Below are positions 21,617 through 30,435 of a stretch of DNA of 44,822 nucleotides, one piece after another. The position numbers and the translations under genes are program-made. The notes under the pieces were generated by a model. It had not been told where the DNA came from. It ran no database searches and saw only the letters and a program-made list of their open reading frames with translations. The stretch spans positions 1 through 44,822 of the forward strand of contig USAC01000008.1 in NCBI GenBank assembly GCA_900552475.1, read 5' to 3'. Position 1 is the first letter of the stretch, and every line of letters starts with the position of its first letter. This DNA comes from an uncultured Eubacteriales bacterium (GTDB lineage Bacteria > Bacillota > Clostridia > Oscillospirales > Oscillospiraceae).

Positions 21617-23947
21617 TTACTGGGGGATCTCCTCCATCGTGAAGGCCTCGATGATGTCGCCTTCCTTGATGTCGTTGAACTTCTCGATGCTCAGGCCGCA
21701 CTCGTAGCCCGCGACGACCTCCTTGACGGAGTCCTTGAAGCGCTGCAGCGAGGCGAGCACGCCCTCGTGGATGACGATGCCGTCGCGCACCAGACGCACC
21801 TGGCAGTCCTTGCGCTGGATCTTGCCGTCCTGCACGTAGCAGCCCGCGACGGTGCCGACGCCGGAGACCTTGTAGGTCTGGCGCACCTCGGCGTGGCCGA
21901 GCAGGGCCTCGCGGAACTTCGGGGCGAGCATGCCCTTCATGGCGGACTCGATCTCGTTGATGGCGTCGTAAATCACGCGGTACATGCGCATGTCGACGTT
22001 GGCGCGGGCGGCGCTCTCGCGGGCGGCGGCGTCCGGACGGACGTTGAAGCCCACGATAATGGCCTGCGACGTGGAGGCAAGCATGACGTCGGACTCGTTG
22101 ATCGCGCCGACGCCGCCGTGGATCACGCGCACACGCACCTCGTCGTTCGAGAGCTTCTCGAGCGAGGACTTCACGGCCTCGACCGAGCCCTGGACATCGG
22201 CCTTGACGATCAGGTTCAGGTTTTTCATCTCACCGGCCTGAATCTGACTGAACAGATCCTCGAGCGAGACCTTCGTGACGGGCGCGTTGGCCTTGGCCTT
22301 CTCCTCGGCCTTGCGCTGCTCAACGAGCTCGCGGGCGAGCTTTTCGTCGGCGACGGCGTTGAACGTGGCGCCCGCGGAGGGAGCCTCGCTCAGACCCGTG
22401 ATCTCCACGGGGACGGAGGGGCCGGCGGAGGTGATCTTCTGGCCCTTGTCGCTGAGCATCGCGCGGACGCGGCCGACGGCCGTACCGGCGATGATGATAT
22501 CGCCCTGATGGAGCGTACCGTTCTGGACGAGCAGCGTCGCCACGGGGCCGCGGCCCTTGTCCAGACGCGCCTCGATGACGGTGCCCTGCGCGGCGCGGTT
22601 GGGGTTGGCCTTCAGCTCCTCAACCTCGGCGGTCAGTGTGAGCATCTCGAGCAGGTTATCCACGCCCATGCCGGTCTTGGCCGAGATGGGGCAGACAATC
22701 GTCTCGCCGCCCCACTCCTCGCACACCAGCCCGTACTCGGTGAGCTGCTGCTTGACGCGGTCAGGGTTGGCCTCGGGCTTATCCATCTTGTTGATGGCCA
22801 CGATGATGGGGATCTCGGCGGCCTTGGCGTGGTTGATGGACTCAATCGTCTGGGGCTTAATGCCGTCCTCGGCGGCGACGACCAGAATGGCGATATCCGT
22901 GACCATCGCGCCGCGGGCGCGCATGGACGTGAACGCCTCGTGGCCGGGGGTATCGAGGAAGGTGATGGGCTTGCCGTGGATCTGCACCTGATAGGCGCCG
23001 ATGTGCTGGGTGATGCCGCCCGCCTCGCCGGAGGCGACGTGCGCGTGGCGGATATAGTCGAGCAGGCTGGTCTTGCCGTGGTCGACGTGGCCCATGACCA
23101 CGACAACGGGCGCGCGGGGGACGAGATCCTCCTCGGCGTCCTTGTGGTCGTCGATCAGCTTCTCCTCGATGGTGACGACGACCTCCTTTTCGACCTTGCA
23201 GCCCATCTCCTCGGCGATGATGGCGGCGGTGTCGAAGTCGATCATCTGGCTCAGGGACGCCATGACGCCGTTTTTCATCAGGCACTTGACGACCTCCGCA
23301 CCGGTCTTCTTCATGCGGCTGGCCAGCTCGCCCACGCTGATCTCATCCGGGATCTGCACGGTGACGGGCGTCTTCTTGATGATCTCAAGCCGCAGGCGGC
23401 GCATGCGGTCGGCCTCCTCCTGCTTGCGCTTGTTGCTGACGGGGCCGTTCTGGCGTTTCTTACTGTTGCGGAACTTCTCGCGGTTGCCCTGCTGCTGCTC
23501 GCGGCGGCTGCCGCCGCGGCCCTCCGCCATGTCCTGCAGCTTTTCGTCGTACTTATCCAGATTGACGTTGGTGGCCTTGCGGGTATCCACCACCTTGGTC
23601 TGGGGCACCCGGCTCATGGGCTTGGACGGGGTCTGGTTCTGCTGCGGCTTCCCTGCAGGCTGAGCCTGCTGGCGCTTGTCGCCCTTCTTCTCGGCGGTCG
23701 CAGGCTTCTCGGCCTGCTTCTTCTCCGCGGCCTTGGCGCCCTCGGCGAAGATCACCTGGATGCCGGAAACCTGATTGTGCTGCGTCAGATGCTCGAAGAT
23801 CAGAGAGAGCTCTCTGTCGTCCAGCACCTGCATATGGTTTTTGGGCGTCTGCGCATACTTGGTCAGGATCTCCGTGATCACCTTCGTGGGAACCCCGAAA
23901 TCCTTGGCCACTTCGTGTACCCTGTATTTGTTGACGATGCTACCCAA
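21617..23947 (-). CDS. infB: Translation initiation factor IF-2
   Basis: 776 residues. The IF2N motif NKYRVHEVAKDFGVPTKVI opens the protein, followed by a charged linker of about 170 residues, a second IF2N region (TPVTVQIPDEISVGELASRM) and the G domain: VVVMGHVDHGKTSLLDYIRH (from about 282), FLDTPGHEAF, NKMDKPEA. Domains II-IV follow. It delivers initiator tRNA to the 30S subunit. Start is TTG 23947, nine bases after AGGAGG; the frame extends upstream to a GTG at 23989 without a ribosome binding site. The last codons are duplicated downstream (see 21400). Confidence 0.96.
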   Translation of the reverse strand: MGSIVNKYRVHEVAKDFGVPTKVITEILTKYAQTPKNHMQVLDDRELSLIFEHLTQHNQVSGIQVIFAEGAKAAEKKQAEKPATAEKKGDKRQQAQPAGKPQQNQTPSKPMSRVPQTKVVDTRKATNVNLDKYDEKLQDMAEGRGGSRREQQQGNREKFRNSKKRQNGPVSNKRKQEEADRMRRLRLEIIKKTPVTVQIPDEISVGELASRMKKTGAEVVKCLMKNGVMASLSQMIDFDTAAIIAEEMGCKVEKEVVVTIEEKLIDDHKDAEEDLVPRAPVVVVMGHVDHGKTSLLDYIRHAHVASGEAGGITQHIGAYQVQIHGKPITFLDTPGHEAFTSMRARGAMVTDIAILVVAAEDGIKPQTIESINHAKAAEIPIIVAINKMDKPEANPDRVKQQLTEYGLVCEEWGGETIVCPISAKTGMGVDNLLEMLTLTAEVEELKANPNRAAQGTVIEARLDKGRGPVATLLVQNGTLHQGDIIIAGTAVGRVRAMLSDKGQKITSAGPSVPVEITGLSEAPSAGATFNAVADEKLARELVEQRKAEEKAKANAPVTKVSLEDLFSQIQAGEMKNLNLIVKADVQGSVEAVKSSLEKLSNDEVRVRVIHGGVGAINESDVMLASTSQAIIVGFNVRPDAAARESAARANVDMRMYRVIYDAINEIESAMKGMLAPKFREALLGHAEVRQTYKVSGVGTVAGCYVQDGKIQRKDCQVRLVRDGIVIHEGVLASLQRFKDSVKEVVAGYECGLSIEKFNDIKEGDIIEAFTMEEIPQ

Positions 23948-23994
23948 ATATAGCCACCTCCTCAATGTGATACCAACGTGCTCACGCACGAAAC

Positions 23995-24627
23995 TTACTT
24001 CTTATCGCCCCGGTCGGAGCCCTTCCCCTTCTTCACCGGGCGGCTGCCGGCCCAGCGCTGGGCGGGCTTTGCGCCCGGGTGGGGTCTGCCGCCGCGCCGG
24101 GGACGTGCGCCGGGCGCTTTTCCGCCGGACACGCCGGTCTTCGGCCGCGCCGCGCGCTTCGGCTCCCGCGACGGTGGGGCGTCCGGCTTTTTCGGCGGGG
24201 GCGCCTTGCGGCGCCTTCCTTCGCGGACGTTCTTCTCGTGGCGCTGCTGCTCCTCGCGGCGCTGCGCGGCGCGCTGCGCCTTGATCTCCAGCCGCCCGGA
24301 GGCCTCGGCGAAGTGCGCCGGGTCGAGCGCGGCGAGCTTTTTGCCAAGCGCGCCGGCAAAGCCGATATCCGTCACGGCGCACATGGCGCAGCTCGTGCGC
24401 CCGAGCGCGCGCCCGAGCGCTGCCTTCTCCGCCGGAATGACGAGACACAGGCACGCGCCCGTCTGCGCGAAGGCGAAGGCTCTGCGCACGGAGCCCGGGG
24501 CGGCGTCCGACGCCACCAGAATGAGCCGGGCATGCTTGGCGCGGGCGGCCGAGCCGACCGGCTCTTCACCGACGGCGACGCTCCCCGCGCGCAGGGCAAG
24601 CCCCAGCGTGGATAAAATCTGTTCCAT
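23995..24627 (-). CDS. YlxQ-like L7Ae-family RNA-binding protein with basic tail
   Basis: 210 residues. Residues 1-100 are an L7Ae/L30e fold (LGLALRAGSVAVGEEPV, ARLILVASDAAPGSVRRAF, SCAMCAVTDIGFAGALGKKL), expected to bind kink-turn RNA. Residues 125-210 are a Lys/Arg/Pro/Gly-rich disordered extension, unlike the roughly 100-residue YlxQ of Bacillus; it may add nonspecific RNA or ribosome affinity. The ATG (24627) shares its A with the ylxR TGA stop, showing translational coupling. The product's role in translation is inferred from its place between nusA and infB. Confidence 0.85.
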   Translation of the reverse strand: MEQILSTLGLALRAGSVAVGEEPVGSAARAKHARLILVASDAAPGSVRRAFAFAQTGACLCLVIPAEKAALGRALGRTSCAMCAVTDIGFAGALGKKLAALDPAHFAEASGRLEIKAQRAAQRREEQQRHEKNVREGRRRKAPPPKKPDAPPSREPKRAARPKTGVSGGKAPGARPRRGGRPHPGAKPAQRWAGSRPVKKGKGSDRGDKK

Positions 24628-24890
24628 CACGACATCTGCGCCTCCAACGCGTCATAGACCTCCGCCGGGATCGCCGTCTCGAAGGCGCGCTCGAGCGCCC
24701 GGGACTTGCGCGCCTTGCGCAGACACTCCGGATTGCGGCAGACGTACGCGCCGCGGCCGGACTTCTTGCCGGTGGTGTCGAGGACGATCTCGCCCTCGGG
24801 CGTCTTGACGATGCGCACCAGCTCGCGTTTATCCGTCATTGTGCGGCAGCCGACACACTGCCTCTGCGGGATTTTGCGCGGTTTCTGCAT
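24627..24890 (-). CDS. rnpM: YlxR/RnpM, RNase P modulator (DUF448)
   Basis: 87 residues. It starts KPRKIPQRQCVGCRTMTDKR (the CVGC motif typical of the family) and carries GKKSGRGAYVCRNPECL in the middle. The family was recently shown in Bacillus to bind and modulate RNase P RNA. Conserved between nusA and ylxQ. ATG 24890 has SD AAAGGAG. Confidence 0.92.
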   Translation of the reverse strand: MQKPRKIPQRQCVGCRTMTDKRELVRIVKTPEGEIVLDTTGKKSGRGAYVCRNPECLRKARKSRALERAFETAIPAEVYDALEAQMS

Positions 24891-24917
24891 GGCTGACCGC
24901 TCCTTTCTCTATAGATG

Positions 24918-25976
24918 TTACTCGCCGGTGTAGGAGGCGGGCTTGATGTCGATCTTATAGCCGGTCAGGCGCGCGGCCAGACGGGCGTTCTGCCCCTCCT
25001 TGCCGATGGCGAGGGAGAGCTGGTCATCCGGCACGAGCACGCGGCAGCTCTTGCCCTCGTCGAGCAGCGTCACGCTGACGACGTCCGCCGGGGCAAGGGC
25101 GGCGGCGATGAACTCCGCCGGGTCCTCGGAATACTTGATGATGTCGATCTTCTCGCCGTGGAGCTCGTCGACGATCGCGGCCACGCGCTGGCCGCGCGGG
25201 CCGACGCACGCGCCGATCGGATCGACGTTCTCGTCCTCGGACCAGACGGCCATCTTCGTGCGGCTGCCCGCCTCACGCGCGACGGAGCGCACCTCGACGG
25301 TACCGTCGTAGATCTCGGGCACTTCGAGCTCGAACAGGCGCTTGACAAGGCCGGGGTGGGTGCGGGAGATAAAGATCTGCGGGCCGCGGGTCGTGCGGCG
25401 CACCTCGACGAGGTAGACCTTCACGCGCTGACCCTCGGTCAGCGTCTCGCCGGGCACCTGCTCGTTGAGCGGCAGGAGCGCCTCGGTCGACTCGCTCCCC
25501 GTGCCGATGCGCAGGCTGACGGCGTCGCTGCGCGGGTCGATGCGGGTGACGACGCCGGTGAGAATCTCGTGCTGCTTAGAGTTGAACTCGTCATAGATCA
25601 TGCCGTGCTCCGCCTCGCGCAAGCCCTGGATGATGACCTGCTTGCCGTTGCCGGCGGCGATGCGGCCGAACTCCACGTTCTTCACGGGGAAGTTCACCAC
25701 GCTGCCGACCTCGTAGCGCGCGGAAATCTCGCGCGCGTCGGCGAGGGAGATCTGGGAGCCGGGGTTCTCGACCTCCTCGACGACCTCCTTCTGCACATAC
25801 ATCTTCAGGTCGCGCTTCTCCTCGTCGACGTCCACGATCACGTTCTCCACGCCCTCGTGGTCGCGCTTATAGGCGGTAATGAGCGCCTGAATGATCTTGC
25901 CCATCATAAAATTGCGGGGAATGCCGCGCTCCTTCTCCAGAAGATCCAGAGCGGCGAAAATTTCATCACATTTCAT
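24918..25976 (-). CDS. nusA: Transcription termination/antitermination factor NusA
   Basis: 352 residues, the short Firmicute form without the C-terminal acidic repeats. N-terminal RNAP-binding domain (MKCDEIFAALDLLEKERGI), S1 domain (about 130-200, GVVTRIDPRSDAVSLRIG), and two KH domains (GACVGPRGQRVAAIVDEL; LAIGKEGQNARLAARLTGYK). It binds RNA polymerase and modulates pausing, termination and antitermination. Cotranscribed with rimP (38-bp gap) and ylxR. Confidence 0.97.
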   Translation of the reverse strand: MKCDEIFAALDLLEKERGIPRNFMMGKIIQALITAYKRDHEGVENVIVDVDEEKRDLKMYVQKEVVEEVENPGSQISLADAREISARYEVGSVVNFPVKNVEFGRIAAGNGKQVIIQGLREAEHGMIYDEFNSKQHEILTGVVTRIDPRSDAVSLRIGTGSESTEALLPLNEQVPGETLTEGQRVKVYLVEVRRTTRGPQIFISRTHPGLVKRLFELEVPEIYDGTVEVRSVAREAGSRTKMAVWSEDENVDPIGACVGPRGQRVAAIVDELHGEKIDIIKYSEDPAEFIAAALAPADVVSVTLLDEGKSCRVLVPDDQLSLAIGKEGQNARLAARLTGYKIDIKPASYTGE

Positions 25977-26014
25977 GGTTATTATTCTCCTTATTTTTTC
26001 AAAGAACCGATCTT

Positions 26015-26473
26015 TTAAAACACAACACGCAGACGCACGAGCGCAATTTCCGGCTTTTCAAACCGGACCGGCTCCGCGCCGCCCATGTCGAGCAGCACCG
26101 CACCCCCGTCGTAGCCGGCGAGCGTCCCGGCAAACTCCTTGCGCCCGTCGCGGTTTTTGTACGTCTTGAGCAGCACGGGAGAGCCCATGAATCGCTCAAA
26201 ATCCCCGGGGCGCTTGAGCGCGCGCTCGGCCCCGGCGGAGGACACCTCGAAGATATAGCTCGCCTCGATGGGGTCGACCTCGTCGAGCAGGTCACTCACC
26301 TTACGGCTGACGTTCTCACAGTCGAGAATGTCGACGCCGCCCTCCTTATCCAGATACAGGCGCAGATACCACTGTCCGGCCTCGCGGACATACTCCACGT
26401 CCCACAGCTCGCAGCCGTACTCCGCCGCAACGGGCGCGGCCAGTTCCGCCACGATTTCGGTCACTTTTTTCAT
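26015..26473 (-). CDS. rimP: Ribosome maturation factor RimP
   Basis: 152 residues. It starts MKKVTEIVAELAAPVAAEYG and has the RimP features LWDVEYVREAGQWYLRLYLD, ILDCENVSRKVSDLLDEVDP, YIFEVSSAGAERALKRPGDF and a C-terminal SH3-like domain. It helps assemble the 30S subunit. ATG 26473 is chosen on family length; the frame continues upstream through the leader hairpin and is not credible. First gene of the operon. Confidence 0.94.
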   Translation of the reverse strand: MKKVTEIVAELAAPVAAEYGCELWDVEYVREAGQWYLRLYLDKEGGVDILDCENVSRKVSDLLDEVDPIEASYIFEVSSAGAERALKRPGDFERFMGSPVLLKTYKNRDGRKEFAGTLAGYDGGAVLLDMGGAEPVRFEKPEIALVRLRVVF

Positions 26474-26519
26474 CCTGACTCCCTCACGTTTCCGAATTTT
26501 GAGAAACCAAATTTGCCCA

Positions 26520-26602
26520 ACAAAAAGAGCGGACACATCGGTCCACTCTTCATTCCTCTTACTTACTACCAGCAGTGTACCACAGCCGCGGTGCAATTGC
26601 AA
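26520..26602 (-). promoter_or_regulatory. Promoter and short leader with intrinsic terminator ahead of rimP-nusA
   Basis: TTGCAA (26602-26597), 17-bp spacer, TACACT (26579-26574). Only about 20 nt into the transcript, AGAGTGGAC-CGATGT-GTCCGCTCT is followed by TTTTTGTTGG, an intrinsic terminator about 50 bp upstream of rimP. A leader terminator on the operon that makes NusA suggests attenuation, possibly by NusA itself (inference). Confidence 0.65.
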
Positions 26603-26662
26603 GGACTTTTCAGAAAAATATCGCCGCAAACCACCGCGAAAAAGCGGAAATTACACGAAAAC

Positions 26663-26704
26663 TTCACCCGCAGAAAAGGGGTTGCCCTCCTTTCTGCGGG
26701 TGAA
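26663..26704 (-). terminator. Terminator of the Na/Pi cotransporter gene
   Basis: A perfect 14-bp stem TTCACCCGCAGAAA / TTTCTGCGGGTGAA followed on the minus strand by GTTTTCG. The T-tract is short, so efficiency is uncertain. Confidence 0.55.
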
Positions 26705-26715
26705 CGGGATCCGCT

Positions 26716-28473
26716 TTACTCCTCCGGGTCGGGGAGACGGTACTTCTCCGCGTCGGCGGCGAGGCGGGTTCGGAAATCCGCGTCCTCGCGGCGGACGGTG
26801 CGCAGCGTCTCGTGCAGGTTAAGGTTGTGCTGCGCCGCGTCCAGCACGCAGCCCGCGATGTTCGAGCAGTGGTCGGAGATGCGCTCGAGATCCGTCAGCA
26901 GATCCGACCACACGAAGCCCGCCTCGATGCTGCACGCTCCGCGCTGCATGCGCAGGATGTGGCGCGTGCGCATCTGCTCTTTCAGTTTGTCGATGACCTC
27001 CTCGAGCGGCTCGACCTGCGCGGCGGCCGCGCTGTCGCCGGCTGCAAAAGCGTTGATCGCGAGGTGCAGGATCTCGCGCACGGCCCCGGCCAGCACGCCG
27101 TACTCCTCCTGCGCCGTGCCGGAAAAGGCAAGCCCCTTCTCCCGCAGCTCCTCGGCGGATTCCAGCACGTTCACCGCGTGGTCGGAGATGCGCTCGAAGT
27201 CGCCGATCGTCTTGAGCAGCTCCGTCGCCTCCTCGCTCTCACACTGGCTCATGGTGCGGCTGCTCAGCTGGACGAGATAGGTGCCGATGATGTCCTCATA
27301 GTGGTCGCAGCGCTCCTCGTCCTCACGGATGGACTGCGCAAGCTCCGGGGTGTAGGCATCGAACGCGGCCAGGGCGTTCTCCAGCGCCCGCGCGGCGCAA
27401 GACGCCATCCCGCCCGCGAGCGTGCGGGCCTGCTGCAGCGCCAGCGAGGGCGTCGCGAGCAGGCGCTTGTCGAGCTCCGCCGTCTCGTCGGCGCTCTTGC
27501 CGTCCGGCACCAGACGCATGGCGAGCCGTTCGAGCAGGCCGCCCGCGGGCAGAAGCATGGCCGTGCAGAGGATGTTGAAAACCGAGTGTACGATGGCAAT
27601 GCCGTACATGGTGGTCGGCTCATCGAGCAGGGCGGGGGAGAGCGCCGCCTTCACGATGCAGAACGCCGTCAGCAGCACCGTCACGCCGATCACGTTGAAC
27701 AGCAGGTGGACGATGGCGGCGCGGCGCGCGTTCTTGTTCGTCCCCACGGACGAGAGCAGCGCCGTGACGCAGGTGCCGATGTTCTGGCCCATGATGATGG
27801 GGATGGCCGCGGCATAGCTGACGCCGCCGGTGACGGACAGCGCCTGCAGGATGCCGACGGAGGCAGAGCTCGACTGGATCACCGCCGTGACGAGCGCGCC
27901 GACGAGCACGCCGAGCAGCGGGTTCGTGAACGCGAGGAACAGGTTCGTGAACGCAGGCACGTCCCGCAGCCCCGCGACGGCGCCGCTCATCGTCTCCATG
28001 CCGAACATCAGCGTCGTGAAGCCCAGCAGGATGAGCCCCGTATCCTTCTTGCGCGTGTCCTTGCAGAACATATAGAAGATGATGCCGATCAGCGCCAGCA
28101 CGGGCGTGAACGACGCGGGCTTGAGCAGCTGCACCCAGAGGCTGCCGCTGTCGATGCCCGCAAGGCTCAGAAACCACGCCGTGACGGTCGTGCCGACGTT
28201 CGCGCCCATGATGACGTTGATGGCCTGGCGCAGCGTCATCAGCCCGGAGTTCACAAAGCCGACGACCATGACGGTCGTGGCCGACGAGCTCTGGATGATC
28301 GCCGTGACGCCGAGACCGGTGAGAAAGCCCAGCATCACGCGGCTGGTCATCTTATCGAGCAGCGTGCGCAGCCGCCCGCCCGCGCGGCGCTCAAGTGCCT
28401 GCCCCATCAGATTCATGCCAAGCAGGAACAGGCAGAGCCCTCCCACCAGCGTCAGTGCATTGAAAATAGTCAT
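26716..28473 (-). CDS. Na+/phosphate cotransporter family protein with PhoU-like C-terminal domain
   Basis: 585 residues. The N-terminal part has two inverted NptA/PNaS repeats with the QSSSA signatures (VTAIIQSSSATTVMVVGFVN and VTAVIQSSSASVGILQALS) in about eight to ten membrane helices (1-320). Residues 350-560 are two PhoU-like helical bundles (EDEERCDHYEDIIGTYLVQ; DLLTDLERISDHCSNIAGCV). It probably imports phosphate with sodium and senses it through the PhoU domain. ATG 28473 is chosen over an upstream in-frame start. Stand-alone gene with its own terminator. Confidence 0.9.
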   Translation of the reverse strand: MTIFNALTLVGGLCLFLLGMNLMGQALERRAGGRLRTLLDKMTSRVMLGFLTGLGVTAIIQSSSATTVMVVGFVNSGLMTLRQAINVIMGANVGTTVTAWFLSLAGIDSGSLWVQLLKPASFTPVLALIGIIFYMFCKDTRKKDTGLILLGFTTLMFGMETMSGAVAGLRDVPAFTNLFLAFTNPLLGVLVGALVTAVIQSSSASVGILQALSVTGGVSYAAAIPIIMGQNIGTCVTALLSSVGTNKNARRAAIVHLLFNVIGVTVLLTAFCIVKAALSPALLDEPTTMYGIAIVHSVFNILCTAMLLPAGGLLERLAMRLVPDGKSADETAELDKRLLATPSLALQQARTLAGGMASCAARALENALAAFDAYTPELAQSIREDEERCDHYEDIIGTYLVQLSSRTMSQCESEEATELLKTIGDFERISDHAVNVLESAEELREKGLAFSGTAQEEYGVLAGAVREILHLAINAFAAGDSAAAAQVEPLEEVIDKLKEQMRTRHILRMQRGACSIEAGFVWSDLLTDLERISDHCSNIAGCVLDAAQHNLNLHETLRTVRREDADFRTRLAADAEKYRLPDPEE

Positions 28474-28565
28474 CTTTCTTCCCTCGATCTTCCTCAATTT
28501 TACTCAGATTTTGACAACTACCAGCTTACAGGCCGTTTGTCAAATCCTCCCGCATGAATTTGTAA

Positions 28566-28877
28566 AATGTATGTAAAATCGAGAGAAATACGGACGAGAT
28601 CTTTTCCATCGCCGTGTGGCTCGTCCCGTTCTATGTCGCCTACGCGGGCTGCGCCGTCATCGACAATATCTTTATCGGGCTGGGGAAGACAGGCTATAAC
28701 GCGGTCAATTCGCTGCTCATCGACCTCGGCTATTACGGCGCGTTCTACGCCCTCTTCCGCGTCCGCGCCATCACGTTCGACATACAGACGATCATCCTCA
28801 TATTCGGCTTCGGCATGGTCGTGCACTATGTCATCTCGCTCATGCAGGAAAGGCTCTTCCTCCGCCGCCGGATTTGA
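28566..28877 (+). pseudogene. Second MATE-family transporter remnant (C-terminal)
   Basis: An open frame with no start codon of its own (preceded by TAA at 28563) reads NTDEIFSIAVWLVPFYVAYA, GCAVIDNIFIGLGKTGYNAV and ALFRVRAITFDIQTIILIFG, ending LMQERLFLRRRI. The DNIF-GLGKT-Y pattern and hydrophobicity resemble the last three helices of a MATE-like exporter, a different subgroup from the 7356 fragment. The first roughly 350 residues are absent. A GTG at 28614 could start an 87-residue peptide but lacks a ribosome binding site. Confidence 0.55.
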
Positions 28878-28893
28878 AGCGCCGCACAGACAG

Positions 28894-28939
28894 ACTGACG
28901 GCCGCACGGCTCAGTGCCGCGCGGCCGTCAGTCCGTTTT
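28894..28939 (+). terminator. Terminator between the MATE remnant and the ABC permease
   Basis: Stem ACTGACGGCCGC / GCGGCCGTCAGT (28894-28905, 28921-28932) followed by CCGTTTTA. It overlaps the 3' end of the convergent ABC permease gene and can act on both strands. Confidence 0.6.
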
Positions 28940-29744
28940 ATTGCAGGTTCAGCCGCTTTTTCAGCGAGAGGTACGTCACGGCGTAGTACACCGCGCCGTA
29001 GAGCACCACGGCGAGAATTGCACCGCCGAGCACCAGCTGGACATAATAATCCATCGTCCCGACCGCTCCGCGCAGCCAGCTGTGCGGGATGCCGACGCTT
29101 GCAAAGCCGATCAGCCCCGCCGAGACGGCAATCTGCTCCGCGACGGAGAACGCCGCGAAAAACGCCACCGAGAGGAGCATCTTGCGGTTTGTGAAGCTGT
29201 GGCCGAGGGCGATGGCGGCATAGAACTTGAGGAAGCACACCAGCGCCGCCAGCAGCACCAGCACGACAAGCTCCGCCGGGATGAGCCCCAGATTCCCCGC
29301 GTACTCCCGCAGCTGCTGCCAGAGAAGGCCCGGCAGCTGGAAGATGTCGCGCCACGCCGCGCTGTCGAACACGGAGATGAACATGCTCAGAACGTCCATC
29401 GCCGCCGTCGCGAGCAGCCAGACCGCCGAGACGATCATCTTCGACCAGATGAGCTGCCCCGTCGTGACGGGGAGGGTGAACATCAGATAGCCCTCGTCGG
29501 TCATGAGGTTCTTATAGAACCGGTAGATCATCAGCACGAAGGCCAGAATGCTCCCGCCGAACACCGCCGCGGAGAAGAGCAGCACGCTCAGCACCGCCAA
29601 TGCCCGCATGAACTCGCCGGCCGTCTGCTCCGTCAGCACCTGAAAGCCGCGCACCAGCGCCGCCGTCAGCAGCATCACCAGATATACCGGCAGCAGGATG
29701 CGCCCCGTGGCGCGGAACTCGTGCTTGATCAGCTTACCCAACAT
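28938..29744 (-). CDS. ABC-2-type transporter permease
   Basis: 268 residues, six predicted membrane helices (for example ILLPVYLVMLLTAALV, LLFSAAVFGGSILAFVLMIY, AELVVLVLLAALVCFL). It starts MLGKLIKHEFRATGRILLPV, a pattern common in GntR-ATPase-permease sets, with YKNLMTDEGYLMFTLPVTTG as another family-like segment. It would form the membrane part of an exporter with the upstream ATPase. ATG 29744 lies inside the ATPase gene (11-bp overlap) with SD GGGAGG. Substrate unknown; similar systems respond to cell-wall-active compounds. Confidence 0.85.
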   Translation of the reverse strand: MLGKLIKHEFRATGRILLPVYLVMLLTAALVRGFQVLTEQTAGEFMRALAVLSVLLFSAAVFGGSILAFVLMIYRFYKNLMTDEGYLMFTLPVTTGQLIWSKMIVSAVWLLATAAMDVLSMFISVFDSAAWRDIFQLPGLLWQQLREYAGNLGLIPAELVVLVLLAALVCFLKFYAAIALGHSFTNRKMLLSVAFFAAFSVAEQIAVSAGLIGFASVGIPHSWLRGAVGTMDYYVQLVLGGAILAVVLYGAVYYAVTYLSLKKRLNLQ

Positions 29745-30435
29745 AGCGGAACACCTCCCGGAACAGCTCATCCACGCTGCAGCCGCGCTCCTGACGGATC
29801 TCGTCGACGCTGGACTGGAGCATGATGCCGCCGTTTCTGATAAAAATGACGTCGTCCAGAATGTTCTCCACATCCGCGATCAGGTGCGTGGAGATGACGA
29901 TGGACGCGTTTTCGTCGAAGTTCGTGAGGATCGTGCGGATGATGTAGTCCCGCGTCGCGGGGTCCACGCCGCCGATCGGCTCATCGAGCAGGTACAGCCG
30001 CGCGCGGCGGCTCATCACGAGGATGAGCTGCACCTTCTCGCGCGTGCCCTTGCTCATCTGCTTGATGCGCAGCTTCGGACTGATCTGCAGCGCCATGAGC
30101 ATCTTCTCCGCCGCGCCGCGGTCGAAGTTCGCGTAAAAGTCGCAGAAGAAGTCCAGCAGCTGCGAGACCGTCATCCAGTCGGCGAGGTACGGCCGCTCCG
30201 GCAGGTAGCTCACCAGTTCCCGCGTCGCGGGGGAGGGCAGCTGCCCGTCGATGCGCAGCTCGCCGCTGCTCGGGGTCAGCAGGCCGTTGGCAAGCTTGAT
30301 GAGCGTCGTCTTGCCGCTGCCGTTCGGGCCGAGCAGACCCACGATGCGCCCCGGCTGGATCTCCAGATTCACATGATCCAGCGCGAGCGCATGGTCAAAG
30401 TATTTCGTCAGATTGTTACAGGTCAGAACCGCCAT
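29734..30435 (-). CDS. ABC transporter ATP-binding protein (YtrB-like)
   Basis: 233 residues. Walker A LLGPNGSGKTTLIKLANGLL (about 33-52), signature QMSKGTREKVQLILVMS (a degenerate LSGGQ), Walker B LYLLDEPIGGVDPATRDYII and the H-loop ISTHLI. It powers the permease encoded downstream. ATG 30435 overlaps the gntR 3' end by 20 bp, indicating coupling within a gntR-ATPase-permease operon. Confidence 0.9.
   Translation of the reverse strand: MAVLTCNNLTKYFDHALALDHVNLEIQPGRIVGLLGPNGSGKTTLIKLANGLLTPSSGELRIDGQLPSPATRELVSYLPERPYLADWMTVSQLLDFFCDFYANFDRGAAEKMLMALQISPKLRIKQMSKGTREKVQLILVMSRRARLYLLDEPIGGVDPATRDYIIRTILTNFDENASIVISTHLIADVENILDDVIFIRNGGIMLQSSVDEIRQERGCSVDELFREVFRYVG

Noticed and set aside
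21435..21701. 88-codon minus-strand frame across the infB insert
   Set aside because: Its N-terminal part is infB read in another frame and the rest runs through hairpins; no ribosome binding site.
21767..23953. 728-codon frame antisense to infB
   Set aside because: Mirror of the IF-2 coding strand with no recognisable domain.
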